NCBI RefSeq assembly: GCF_033954455.1
Contig: NZ_CP121473.1
Location: 1,054,001 to 1,118,000, forward strand
DNA: 64,000 nt
Reading direction: 5' to 3'
From: Thiorhodovibrio litoralis
Lineage (GTDB): Bacteria > Pseudomonadota > Gammaproteobacteria > Chromatiales > Chromatiaceae
Shown here in pieces: positions 53,906 to 62,396 of this stretch (the first letter of the stretch is position 1; every line of letters starts with the position of its first letter). The notes under the pieces are model-generated. The model saw nothing but the letters and a program-made list of their open reading frames with translations. It was not told the DNA's origin and searched no databases. The position numbers and the translations under genes are program-made.

Positions 53906-54304
53906 GATATGTTTTGACCTGTCAATGTTTGGTAGTAACTATTGTTTAACCACCTCTTCTTCTTTGTCTTTTTTCGAAAACGTTGTTCTCGGGCCGGTGA
54001 TGGCAAACACCTTGGCTCAGGGCACCCAGCGGCAGACTGCGACGGTGGATCATGCTGATATACGTGGATTGGGTACCACCGGACTTCACTGCGTCGCGGA
54101 GCTGGCCTTTCTCTAAGAGCAGGGATCGGCACGTGGGATGCCCATGATGGGATTCTCCCGCGCACCACCGGTATAGCCCAAACAAGGGTTCTCCACACCG
54201 GCCGCGGATGCCCTGAATCAAGGTGTCTGTTGGGTTCTCCATGGTTGAATCGATTGGGGTTGCGTCAGCGGGTTGTCAGCATTGGCTCAACATGCGGCCA
54301 CTGA
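53906..54304 (-). ncRNA. Candidate bridge RNA (seekRNA) region of the IS1111-type element
   Basis: IS110/IS1111 elements make a non-coding RNA from one end that pairs with donor and target DNA; in IS1111-type elements it comes from the end downstream of the transposase. Here that end is 399 bases without a convincing gene. The minus-strand transcript contains TGGGCTAT (54173-54180), identical to the 8 bases across the insertion point (tgggct|at). An 8-base match at this junction in a region this size has roughly a one-in-ten chance of being accidental, so the guide assignment is tentative. Confidence 0.45.
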
Positions 54305-55516
54305 TCAGACCGCTTGGGCGTTCACTTGAGGCATCTCCTGGCGCACGATGTCCCAGAGAAAACCGGCCAGCTCCCGGGCAATGGCCACGCACACCAGCTT
54401 GGTGTTTTTGCCGGCACCGGTGAGCGTGCGGTAGCGCCCGCACAGGCGCACCTGCGCCTTCCAGGCGATGCGTCTGGCCCCGGCTGAGGCGTTCACGGCC
54501 TTGCCTCGGAGATGCTTGGTCTGGCGTGCCGGGAAGCGATAGCTCCAGGCCGATTCGATCAACATGCGCCGGGCGTGGCTGTTGCCGGTGAGCGTAATCG
54601 CCCCTTGGCGCCGCCGTCCGCCACTGGAGTGCTCGCTGGGGACCAGTCCGAGGAAGGCCATCAGTTGGCGCGGGGAGTCGAAACGACTGATATCGCCCAG
54701 TTCAGCGAGCAGCACGATCGCGGCGAGCTTGTCGATACCGCGCAGCGCCACCAGGGAGTCAACCACGGGGGCAAGTGACCACTCCGGCAATGCGCGCATG
54801 AGCTGATCGGTGAGCTGAGCGACGCGCTCACCGGCGGCCCGCTCAGCGTCGATGTAGTTCTGTAGCACCACCTGCTGCCAAGGATCGGCCATTTTCAGTC
54901 CGGCCAGCCAGTTCTCATGCGCCGCACCCCAGCGCGTCTTGCCGGTGGGCCAGTGGTGACCGTGACGCAGCAAAAAGGCGTTGAGCTGCTGACGGGCTTT
55001 GCGTTCCTGGGCTTTAATATCATCGCGCGCGCGGCTGAGATCGCGCATGCGCTCCTGCTCTTGGTCGGGAACCCAAACCGCGGTGAGATCGCCGCTGCGC
55101 AGCAGTCGCGCGAGCTTCAGCGCATCGCGCCGGTCGGTCTTGATGCGCTCGGCGGCTTTCTTGGGAATCAGCGATGGGGCAACGACTTGGCAATCATGGC
55201 CGCTGGCGAGAAGCTGGCGATAGAGTCCATACCCGCAGGGACCGGCTTCGTAGCAGAACAACAGCACCGCTCCATCATAGGCTTCGCTCAGACGGGCGAT
55301 GAGTTGCTCGATCTTCTTGGGCTTGTTAGCAATCTCGCCACGATAAATCGGCTCCTGACGTCCCGGCTCAGCCACCGCCACGGCGATGGTGTCTTTGTGC
55401 ACATCCAGGCCAATATAGGCGCCGTGCTTGTGTTCCGGCTGGTTACTCCCGTGCAGCAAGGCGGATAGGGACGATGCGCTCTCGATGCGATCGGTTGCTG
55501 GGTTAAACTGCTTCAT
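54305..55516 (-). CDS. IS1111-type DEDD transposase
   Basis: 403 residues. The N-terminal RuvC-like DEDD domain shows YIGLDVHKDTIAVAV (first Asp), LLFCYEAGPCGYGL (Glu) and RIKTDRRDALKLARLL (Asp, Asp). A central coiled coil follows. The C-terminal transposase_20 domain shows LRGIDKLAAIVLLAELGDIS and GAITLTGNSHARRMLIESA, where the Ser in GNSHARR is the likely catalytic Ser. The frame is intact. About 95 bases of leader separate the ATG from the right end of the element. Confidence 0.93.
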   Translation of the reverse strand: MKQFNPATDRIESASSLSALLHGSNQPEHKHGAYIGLDVHKDTIAVAVAEPGRQEPIYRGEIANKPKKIEQLIARLSEAYDGAVLLFCYEAGPCGYGLYRQLLASGHDCQVVAPSLIPKKAAERIKTDRRDALKLARLLRSGDLTAVWVPDQEQERMRDLSRARDDIKAQERKARQQLNAFLLRHGHHWPTGKTRWGAAHENWLAGLKMADPWQQVVLQNYIDAERAAGERVAQLTDQLMRALPEWSLAPVVDSLVALRGIDKLAAIVLLAELGDISRFDSPRQLMAFLGLVPSEHSSGGRRRQGAITLTGNSHARRMLIESAWSYRFPARQTKHLRGKAVNASAGARRIAWKAQVRLCGRYRTLTGAGKNTKLVCVAIARELAGFLWDIVRQEMPQVNAQAV

Positions 55517-56159
55517 GACCTGCTCTCCTCAAGGTGGCTCTGTGTCGGTGGTTCTCCATCCTCAACATAACCTACATGCGTTGAGGATGGGCAGGTCAAA
55601 ACATCATGTCTATGCTGCTGGCGCGGCTGTTCGAGTCGATGCCGCTGACCTGCCCCAACTGCGGCGCGGACATGCGCATCATTGCCTTCATCACCGAGGC
55701 CGTGCCCGTCGAGCAGATCCTCACCCACATCGGTGAGCCACCGCGTCCACCCCCGATTTCGCCCGCCCGCGGACCGCCTGCCTGGCATTCTGCGCGGGAG
55801 CCGATGCCGGACTGGGACCTCCTCCAACAGCCCGAGCCCGACGTCGAGTTTGATCAGCGCGTCTCCTGGTAACCGCCGTCTCTCGCAGGCGATGGTACAG
55901 CCCCTCTCGTCTCGCGGCGGCGCGCTGCAGCGCAGGTGCTCACCCCAGCACTCAGGAAACGCGCGCGCCCGCACTGCAAGCGGGCGTTGACGGCGCATCC
56001 CACCCCCGCTGCAGTTCTTCATCGGGCCAACCTGGACGCTCAGGGTGACTTGGATTTCCTATCCTTCGCTGGTGTAGACTGATCCATCGCGGCCAACCTA
56101 AGTTCCATGTGCTGCGGCAAAGTGTCGATGCCAATAACGCGATTCTCAGGGGGAACAGG

Positions 56160-56525
56160 ATGAGGACAATTCAACGAGTTCTCGGCGCCATCTGCCTGGC
56201 GAGCAGTGTCTACCTGATTGCCGTAGGGTCGGCCTACGCCGAGAACTGCACGGCAATCCACTTCGAACCGGGCCATGACGCTGCCACCGTCACCGGCACT
56301 GCGCCCGCGGACGGACAGCTCTGCTACACGCTCGCGACCGGGACGGACCAGCAGGCGAAGGTGGCAGTCGAAGGGCGCAACATGATGTTTTCGATCGTTG
56401 ACGTCGTCGATGCCCAGGATGACTACAGCTTCACGACGACGAAGAAGACCTATCGGATTCTCGTCGGTCAGCTGATGCGCGCTATCGCCGAGGAGCCTTT
56501 CACCCTGAAGGTCTCGGTTCGTTGA
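56160..56525 (+). CDS. Small secreted protein, unknown
   Basis: 121 residues from the ATG at 56160 (AGGGGGAACAGG upstream). Cleavable signal peptide (about 1-25, ending SAYAEN). The mature part of about 96 residues is beta-rich, with two Cys (NCTAIHFEPG, ADGQLCYTL), and resembles PPC-like bacterial beta-sandwich domains. No firm family. It begins 96 bases after the IS91 remnant end and 64 bases before the 766-residue gene, so it may be co-transcribed with that gene. Confidence 0.65.
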   Translation: MRTIQRVLGAICLASSVYLIAVGSAYAENCTAIHFEPGHDAATVTGTAPADGQLCYTLATGTDQQAKVAVEGRNMMFSIVDVVDAQDDYSFTTTKKTYRILVGQLMRAIAEEPFTLKVSVR

Positions 56526-56589
56526 GCCGACGCTAGACGAACCTGAATCCACCGCGGCAGGATTCCGCGAACGCGTTCGCCGACACAGG

Positions 56590-58890
56590 ATGCACGAGGA
56601 CTGCAGACGACCGATGCGCAGCACCGACTCAGAGCCGATGCGCCGTCATCACTGGCGTTTTGCCAGAGTTGGCAGCTTTAATCAGGTCTTGCTCAAGACC
56701 GCCGATGATCTCCGACACCTCGGCGAGCTCGACCAGAAGCTTTGGGCCACCCTGAGCTGCCCGACCACCGGCCTGGAGTTTGACCAGCCGACACTGGATC
56801 TGTTGGATTCCGATGCCGACGGTCATATCCGGGCGCGGGATCTGATCGAGTCCGTTGCTTGGGTCTGCCGGCGCCTGAAGGATCCGGCAGACCTCTTCTT
56901 GCGCGCTGCCGCTTTACCTCTGGATGCGATCGATGACAGCCAGACTGAAGGCAGCATCTTGCGCAAGACGGCGCGGCACATTCTCGACTTCTTGGGGGAG
57001 CGCGAGGCTCAGGCGATCACGGCGCAGCACACCGCAGAATCCCAGCGCATCCTCGCTGGAACCAGGTTCAATGGGGACTGCATCATCACACCAGAGACTG
57101 CCGAGGATCAGGCCCTGAGCGCCGCCATCCAAGACATCATGGCCTGCGTCGGCGCTCTGCCCGACCGCTCCGGCCTGGACGGCATCGACCAGACCCTATG
57201 CGATCGCTTTTTCGAGGCGGCGGAAGACTATCTTGCGTTGTGGGAAGGAGGCTCCGCGAATGCTGAGCAACTGCTGCCGCTCGGTGACGGCACTCCGGAG
57301 GCGTTCGCCGCGTTATCGGCGGTGCAAGCCAAGATCGACGACTTCTTCACGCGCGTGCGGCTCGCAGCCTTTGATGCGAGCGCGGTTGACTGCCTCAATC
57401 CCTCCACGGAGGACTACGCGTCCGTTGCGCATGGAACGCTTTCCGCGCAGGCCGACAAACTGGTTGAGTTTCCCATCGCACGCATCGGGCCGACGGCCGA
57501 GCTGCCGCTGGCGGACGGACTCAATCCCGCTTGGGACAGTGCGGTCCAGGTGTTCCGATCCCGCGTTGTCCGCCCCCTTCTGGGCCCGCTTGAGGAACTA
57601 AGTGAGCCGCAGTGGCAACAGATCACGGCAGCATTCGAGGGCTACCGCGACTGGCTGACCAAGTCGAGCGACTCGCCCGTTGCCGCCCTCGGCCCTTTGC
57701 GTGTGAAAGTGCTGCTACACGGGCAGATACGCGCCGCGCTCGAGGCACTCATCGGCGAAGACTGCAAAGCCGCCAATCTGGCAGATGCGATTCAGGATGT
57801 TGATCGACTGGTGCGTTACTACCAGCATCTCGACACCTTGCTGCAAAGCTACGTGTCGTTCCAAGACTTCTACACGCCCGGACAGATTGCCGTTTTCCAG
57901 GCGGGCACCCTGTATTTGGACGGTCGCAGCTGCGCACTCTGCATTCGCGTTGGATCCCCGGACGCGCATAGCGAGCTGGCAACGCTGAGTCGCGCCTTCT
58001 TAGTCTATTGCCGTTGTTACCGACGCGGTGGCGACGAGACGATGACCATCGTCGCTGCAGTCACGAACGGCCATGCAGAGAACCTCATCGTCGGTCGCCA
58101 TGGCGTCTTCTATGACCGCCGGGATCAGGACTGGGACGCGACCGTGATCAAGGTCGTCACCTATCCCATCAGCATTGGGGAAGCCGCATGGCTACCGTAT
58201 CGCCGCGTAGGGCGTGCCATCTCGCAATGGGTAGAGCGCTTTTCCAGTGAGCGAGAAAAGGCCATCGATGAAAGCAGCGGCAAGGCCATCGATGCACTCG
58301 CAACCCGGGCCCCAACCAGCGGCGCAGCCAAGTCCAGCTTCGACATTGCAAGGTTCGCCGGCATTTTCGCGGCAATCGGCTTGGCCATCGGCGCAATCGG
58401 CACCGCCCTGGCCACGATCTTCAGTGGGCTGCTTAAGATGCACTGGTGGGAGCTGCCAATCGACATCGCCGGACTGATGCTCCTGATCTCCGGTCCGTCG
58501 ATGCTGCTGGCCTTTATCAAGCTGCATCAACGCAACCTCGGTCCGCTGCTCGACGGCAATGGCTGGGCTGTGAACACCCGAGCAAAGATCAGTATTCCGT
58601 TCGGCACCAACTTGACGCGTACAGCCCGGCTCCCGAAAGGGGCGCGGCTCGTGCTCCATAACGCCGCCAGCCGCGCCAGCGCCCGCAGTGCAAAGGACTG
58701 GGGGCAGACCATCGTCCTAGTTCTTGGCCTGTCCGCGTTGCTGCTAGCGTGGATGTATTGGAACCCCAAGATTCCGGTCGCCGATTACTTTGATCAATGG
58801 CGGGCACGCCTCGAAGCGATGCAGGCCGTACAGCCTTTGCCGACGGCGGAGATCGAGACACAAGCGGGCGATTCGCCGCCCGCAGACTAG
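56590..58890 (+). CDS. Large membrane protein with an EF-hand-like motif, unknown
   Basis: 766 residues from the ATG at 56590; ATGs at 56614 and 56638 are alternatives. Near residue 75 an EF-hand-like calcium loop is visible (LDLLDSDADGHIRARDLIES). A long, mostly helical region without other recognised motifs follows (to about 590), then three hydrophobic segments near the C terminus (FAGIFAAIGLAIGAIGTALA, PIDIAGLMLLISGPSMLLAF, TIVLVLGLSALLLAWMYW). The ATG-proximal 20 residues are Arg-rich with no signal peptide, so most of the protein is probably cytoplasmic. I do not recognise a named family. Confidence 0.7.
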   Translation: MHEDCRRPMRSTDSEPMRRHHWRFARVGSFNQVLLKTADDLRHLGELDQKLWATLSCPTTGLEFDQPTLDLLDSDADGHIRARDLIESVAWVCRRLKDPADLFLRAAALPLDAIDDSQTEGSILRKTARHILDFLGEREAQAITAQHTAESQRILAGTRFNGDCIITPETAEDQALSAAIQDIMACVGALPDRSGLDGIDQTLCDRFFEAAEDYLALWEGGSANAEQLLPLGDGTPEAFAALSAVQAKIDDFFTRVRLAAFDASAVDCLNPSTEDYASVAHGTLSAQADKLVEFPIARIGPTAELPLADGLNPAWDSAVQVFRSRVVRPLLGPLEELSEPQWQQITAAFEGYRDWLTKSSDSPVAALGPLRVKVLLHGQIRAALEALIGEDCKAANLADAIQDVDRLVRYYQHLDTLLQSYVSFQDFYTPGQIAVFQAGTLYLDGRSCALCIRVGSPDAHSELATLSRAFLVYCRCYRRGGDETMTIVAAVTNGHAENLIVGRHGVFYDRRDQDWDATVIKVVTYPISIGEAAWLPYRRVGRAISQWVERFSSEREKAIDESSGKAIDALATRAPTSGAAKSSFDIARFAGIFAAIGLAIGAIGTALATIFSGLLKMHWWELPIDIAGLMLLISGPSMLLAFIKLHQRNLGPLLDGNGWAVNTRAKISIPFGTNLTRTARLPKGARLVLHNAASRASARSAKDWGQTIVLVLGLSALLLAWMYWNPKIPVADYFDQWRARLEAMQAVQPLPTAEIETQAGDSPPAD

Positions 58891-58958
58891 CGAGAGCCGT
58901 GTCACGGGCTTCGGGCCAGGGTTCGCGGTGCTTGATCGCGTTGACAGCCGCGATTCAA

Positions 58959-59825
58959 TTAAGAGGCGCCGCGCAGCCGGGCCAGTTGCGCGAGCAGCGC
59001 CTCTTTCTCAGCGCGTTCCCGATGCGCGACTTGCTCGGCCTGTTGGCGCGCCTGCTCGGCCTGCTGGCGCTCTGCTTCTAACCGCTGCCGATCTTGCTGC
59101 CAGGCCGTGCGCTCGCGCTGCCAAGCCGGCAACACAAAGGACGCATAAACCGCATCCTCAATCAGCGCTTCCGGGCCGGGCTGGCGCTGCAGATCCTCGA
59201 GCCGAAAGCGCAAGTCGGGCACCACCTCGGGCTGCAGTATCCCTTCTTCGCTTGGGATCGGCGCGTATCGTCCAAAGACGTTGCGCCGATAGAACCGTTG
59301 CCACTGCGGTTTATGGTGCAGGATGCAGTATTCGCTCACCCCGGCGGCTTCGTATTCGCGCCGCTTCTGCTCGGTGTCGCGGGCGATCTCGGCCGGGCTG
59401 CTGTCAGAGAGGGCCTCGACGCAGAGGTCGAAGGTGCCTTTGTAGGAGCGGTCAAGATCCGCAGTTGGGATCGGGTTGCTGTCGAGCACCAGGCCCAGAT
59501 CCGGTTTGCGGATGGCGATCTTGTCGGCGAGGCGCAAGCGAAAGCCCATTTCGAGGGCGGTCAGCCGGGCGTTGTCGTGGGTATCGAGATAATACTGCAG
59601 CAGCCTGAGCAGCCATTGATAGACCTGGATGGTCAGGGCATCGGACACCGGCTTGACCTCCAGACGACCGTTGTTCCATTCATAGTCGTTGTCATGCGCG
59701 TAGTAGTAGGCCCACTAATCGGCCTCGCTGACGCGGGTGCCAGCGGTTGGGTCAGCGCCAGCGGGCGGACCGGCGTCGAGGCCGAACGCGGGCGGATCAG
59801 TCAGGGTGACGGCGGGGGGTGGCAT
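58959..59825 (-). pseudogene. Uma2-family protein gene with an in-frame amber stop
   Basis: From the ATG at 59825 the frame runs through a TAG at 59715-59717 and continues to the stop at 58959. Before the TAG it reads DPTAGTRVSEAD; after it comes WAYYYAHDNDYEWNNGRLEV, the usual Uma2 N terminus. The body carries the PD-(D/E)XK-like pattern (IRKPDLGLVLDS, FDLCVEALSDSSPAEI, EYEAAGVSEYCILHHKPQWQ) and ends in a Gln/Arg/Glu coiled coil. A start at 59648 would give a 229-residue shortened product. Uma2-like proteins are common and poorly understood in sulfur bacteria. Confidence 0.75.
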
Positions 59826-60096
59826 GGTCGTAGATCCTCCAATGTTCTATTGAGCGATCCATAGGCTTGACAATATCAAAGGCACCTTCCGAGGGCGACC
59901 CCGGCGCGGGCACTCGCATCCCTTGGGCAGATGGTCGATCAGGCTGCAGGCCGCTGCCGTGCAGGATGCGCTGCAGGTGATCGAACTGGCGCCGGTACTG
60001 GATCCCGATCAGGATGATCTCGCCGGGTGTACTGGGTTGTCCGCGCAACGACTTGAGGCGCTAGACTTGGCGTCAGCCTAAGCTCGTTCGGCCAGA
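59826..60096. other. Spacer between the Uma2 gene and an IS91 fragment
   Basis: No recognised gene. One minus-strand frame reads protein-like for about 80 residues (GEIILIGIQYRRQFDHLQRI) but matches nothing I know; it may be a gene scrap. Confidence 0.4.
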
Positions 60097-60585
60097 CATG
60101 GCACCCAAACGGCTGCGCTGGTACCTCGAGCGAGAGCCTCAGGCCGTCAGCGCCGTGCTGCACATCCTGCTGCGGCTCATCGAGGCCCCCATCTGCGCCA
60201 GGGCAGCGGCGCCGGCGCGCAGGCCCGCTTCGGGGCGGTGAGCTTCATCCACCGCTTCGGTGCCTCCCTCAACCAACACATCCATTACCACTGCTGCGTC
60301 ATCGACGGGGTCTTCGAGCCGGACGAGGAGGCCGGAGATATCCCGCAATCCGTGCGCTTTCTCCCCGCCGCTGAGCTGACACCGGAGGCCCTCGCCGCCA
60401 TCGCCGAGCAGGTGCGCATCCGGGTGCTGCGTTGGTTTGCCCGCAGCGGCCTGATCGAGCCCGACGACGTGCGCGAGATGCTGGCCTGGAAGCACAGCAG
60501 CTTCTCTCTGGATGCCGCGGTGCGCGTCGCTGCGCATGATCGCGCCGGTCTGAAGCGGGTCCTGCCGCAGTGTGCTCAGCCACTC
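60097..60585 (+). pseudogene. IS91-family transposase, internal fragment
   Basis: Reads MAPKRLRWYLEREPQAVSAV (60099 on), then after a frameshift near 60195 continues AQARFGAVSFIHRFGASLNQ and HIHYHCCVIDGVFEPDEEAG, and later MLAWKHSSFSLDAAVRVAAH. This is the central part of an IS91-type transposase, including the H-x-H-x-H stretch of the rolling-circle nuclease region. Both ends are missing. The fragment does not overlap the C-terminal remnant at 53698-56064; they could derive from one broken element. Confidence 0.75.
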
Positions 60586-60794
60586 AATGTCCGGTGTGTC
60601 GACTATTGCTGCCGTTGGCAGCCGAAGGCGCGAAGTCTCTTCCTGGCCGGTTGCTGCCGTTAGGGTCGCCTGAACTGACCCAAGCCCAGGTGGACGGCAG
60701 GCAGCCGCAAAAGCGGTGGACGAACCCGGTAAGGTCAGCGCGGATTACCCTGAGGAATTCTCCTGGAATGAGGTGACCGACAACAGAGTCAGGG

Positions 60795-62375
60795 TCAGCG
60801 ACCACCTTCGCGGCCAAGTCCGCGAATGCCGCGTGGCAGGGTCGCGCGCTCGGCCTGCTCGAACAACCATTGCACTGTGACCGCGAGCACCGCGGCCGGC
60901 AACGCGCCTTCGAGAATCAAGCCCAGGTCGTCGAGCCGGATGCCGGCCAGGATTGGCTGTCCATATCCGCCGGCGCCGATCAGCGCGCCCAGGGTTGCGG
61001 CGCCGACGTTAATGACCGCCGCTGTCTTGATGCCGGCGAGGATGGTCGGCAGCGCCAGGGGTAACTCGATGCGGCGCAAGCGCGCGCCCGGCGGGAGTCC
61101 CAGTGCATCCGCGGACTCGATCATCGCGCTCGGAATGCCGCTGATACCGGCGTGGGTGTTGCGAACGATGGGCAACAGGCTATAGAGGAACAAGGCAACC
61201 AGTGCCGGGCCGGCGCCGATGCCAAAGAAGGGGATCATCAGCACCAGCAAGGCTAGGGCGGGAATGGTCTGAGCGATACCGACGCCAGCAAGCACCAGCT
61301 GACCGAGTCGTGGTCGGTGAGCCGCGACCAGACCGAGCGGAATCGCGACCACAATGGCCGCGAACAGGGAGACACCGACAAGGGTGACGTGCTCAAGGGT
61401 GCGCTGGGCCACGCGACTGACGAGACCGGAAGTGCGCACATCAGCCACGATCTCTATGCGCTCGCGCAGCATGTTACTGGCGACCTGCGACTCGGAGCGA
61501 CCCTCAAGTTGCACTGCCGCATTCATCGCCCGCATCTCGGATGCGTCGATCAGGCCCAGCGAGCGCTCAAGCGCGGCCACGGCCTCCGGCGAGCGCTTGA
61601 GAAGATCCGCACGATAGAGCAGGACCGCGTCGTAGTGGGTGAACCAGTCCCGGTCATCGCGCAGCGGGCGCAAATTGTAGTAGGGGATCTCGGCATCCGT
61701 GGTGTAGAGATCGGTCAGATCCGCATCACCGCTGGCGAGCGCGCGGTAGGCTAGTTCATGCTCCAGGCTGCGGACATCGGTCTGCGGCAGTCCGTAGAAG
61801 GACCGCAGCCCAGCCCACCCATCGGCGCGATCCATGAACTCATTGCCGAAGCGGAACTTGAGCTCGGGATGATCGAGCAGGTCCGAGATGCGCGCGATGC
61901 CAAGGGATTGCGCGCGCGCCTCGGGCATGCCCAGGGCATAGTTGTTCTGGAAACCGAGCGAGCCTGCCATGCGAATGCCCAAGGTGGCCAGGCGGTCCTG
62001 CAATGTCTGGTCTTGGCCAGGTTCTTGCGCAGATTTTTGCCCAGGCATTTGCCCAGACTTTCGTTCAGTCTCTTGCTCGGGCAAAATCTCATGGAGCAAG
62101 GTGCCGGTGTAGTCGACATAGGCGTCGATCTCGCCGTTTACCAGGGCATTGAAGACAATGCGCGTCCCACCAAGCGCGCGCCTGTGGCGCACCGGAATTC
62201 CCGCATCCGCAACCAGGCCACGCAGCACTTCCCCAAGAATGATTCCTTCGGTGAATTTCTTGCTGCCGATGACAATCTCATCGGCGGGGCGGCTGCAGGC
62301 CGTGAGCAGTCCAAGCCCGACAATGGCCAGCAGCAGCCAGTGCGGGACTGTCAGACGTTTTGACATGGCAGGCAT
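60795..62375 (-). CDS. Glycine-betaine-type ABC importer: binding protein and permease fused
   Basis: 526 residues. A lipoprotein-like signal (LLLAIVGLGLLTACS) and an OpuAC-type binding domain (about 32-305: IVIGSKKFTEGIILGEVLRG, NGEIDAYVDYTGTLLHEILP, GDADLTDLYTTDAEIPYYNL) come first. A permease domain follows (about 320-515, six membrane segments; ADALGLPPGARLRRIELPLA is the EAA loop). Related fused importers take up betaine, choline or ergothioneine. A Gln/Gly/Pro-rich insert (SGQMPGQKSAQEPGQDQ) interrupts the binding domain near residue 105. The ATPase gene lies 21 bases upstream. Confidence 0.85.
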   Translation of the reverse strand: MPAMSKRLTVPHWLLLAIVGLGLLTACSRPADEIVIGSKKFTEGIILGEVLRGLVADAGIPVRHRRALGGTRIVFNALVNGEIDAYVDYTGTLLHEILPEQETERKSGQMPGQKSAQEPGQDQTLQDRLATLGIRMAGSLGFQNNYALGMPEARAQSLGIARISDLLDHPELKFRFGNEFMDRADGWAGLRSFYGLPQTDVRSLEHELAYRALASGDADLTDLYTTDAEIPYYNLRPLRDDRDWFTHYDAVLLYRADLLKRSPEAVAALERSLGLIDASEMRAMNAAVQLEGRSESQVASNMLRERIEIVADVRTSGLVSRVAQRTLEHVTLVGVSLFAAIVVAIPLGLVAAHRPRLGQLVLAGVGIAQTIPALALLVLMIPFFGIGAGPALVALFLYSLLPIVRNTHAGISGIPSAMIESADALGLPPGARLRRIELPLALPTILAGIKTAAVINVGAATLGALIGAGGYGQPILAGIRLDDLGLILEGALPAAVLAVTVQWLFEQAERATLPRGIRGLGREGGR

Positions 62376-62396
62376 CTCGTCATCGCGGGCGCCTCG

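Larger units (their letters stand above)
53906..55611 (-). mobile_element. Complete IS110-family, IS1111-type element, 1706 bp
   Basis: Boundaries come from the IS91 coding sequence it splits: ...tgggct | element | atgctgctgg..., with CT at both junctions. Perfect 13-bp subterminal inverted repeats, atgttttgacctg at 53909-53921 and its complement at 55592-55604, lie 3 bp and 7 bp inside the ends. That is the layout known for the IS1111 group. There is no target duplication, as expected. It holds one DEDD transposase gene and a 399-base non-coding 3' end. Confidence 0.88.
53698..56064 (+). mobile_element. IS91-family 3' remnant, interrupted by an IS1111-type element
   Basis: The left part (53698-53905) encodes RHRYHGVLAPNAPLRAAVV and onward to ARYLWA. 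The right part (55612-56064) continues MLLARLFESMPLTCPNCGAD, then MRIIAFITEA, and ends EFDQRVSW at 55872, followed by the element end at about 56064. Joined, these form the C terminus of an IS91-type rolling-circle transposase. The upstream part is missing, and a run of seven C at 53721-53727 adds a frameshift. The insertion between ggct and atg is exact, so the join can be read directly. Confidence 0.8.

Noticed and set aside
53946-54242. A 98-codon minus-strand frame in the IS1111 3' end
   Set aside because: It falls in the expected guide-RNA region, has no ribosome site or known domain, and is best read as non-coding.
59715-59717. Amber codon as pyrrolysine or a programmed readthrough
   Set aside because: No other in-frame TAG pattern supports this and Uma2 proteins do not use pyrrolysine; a mutation or error is simpler.
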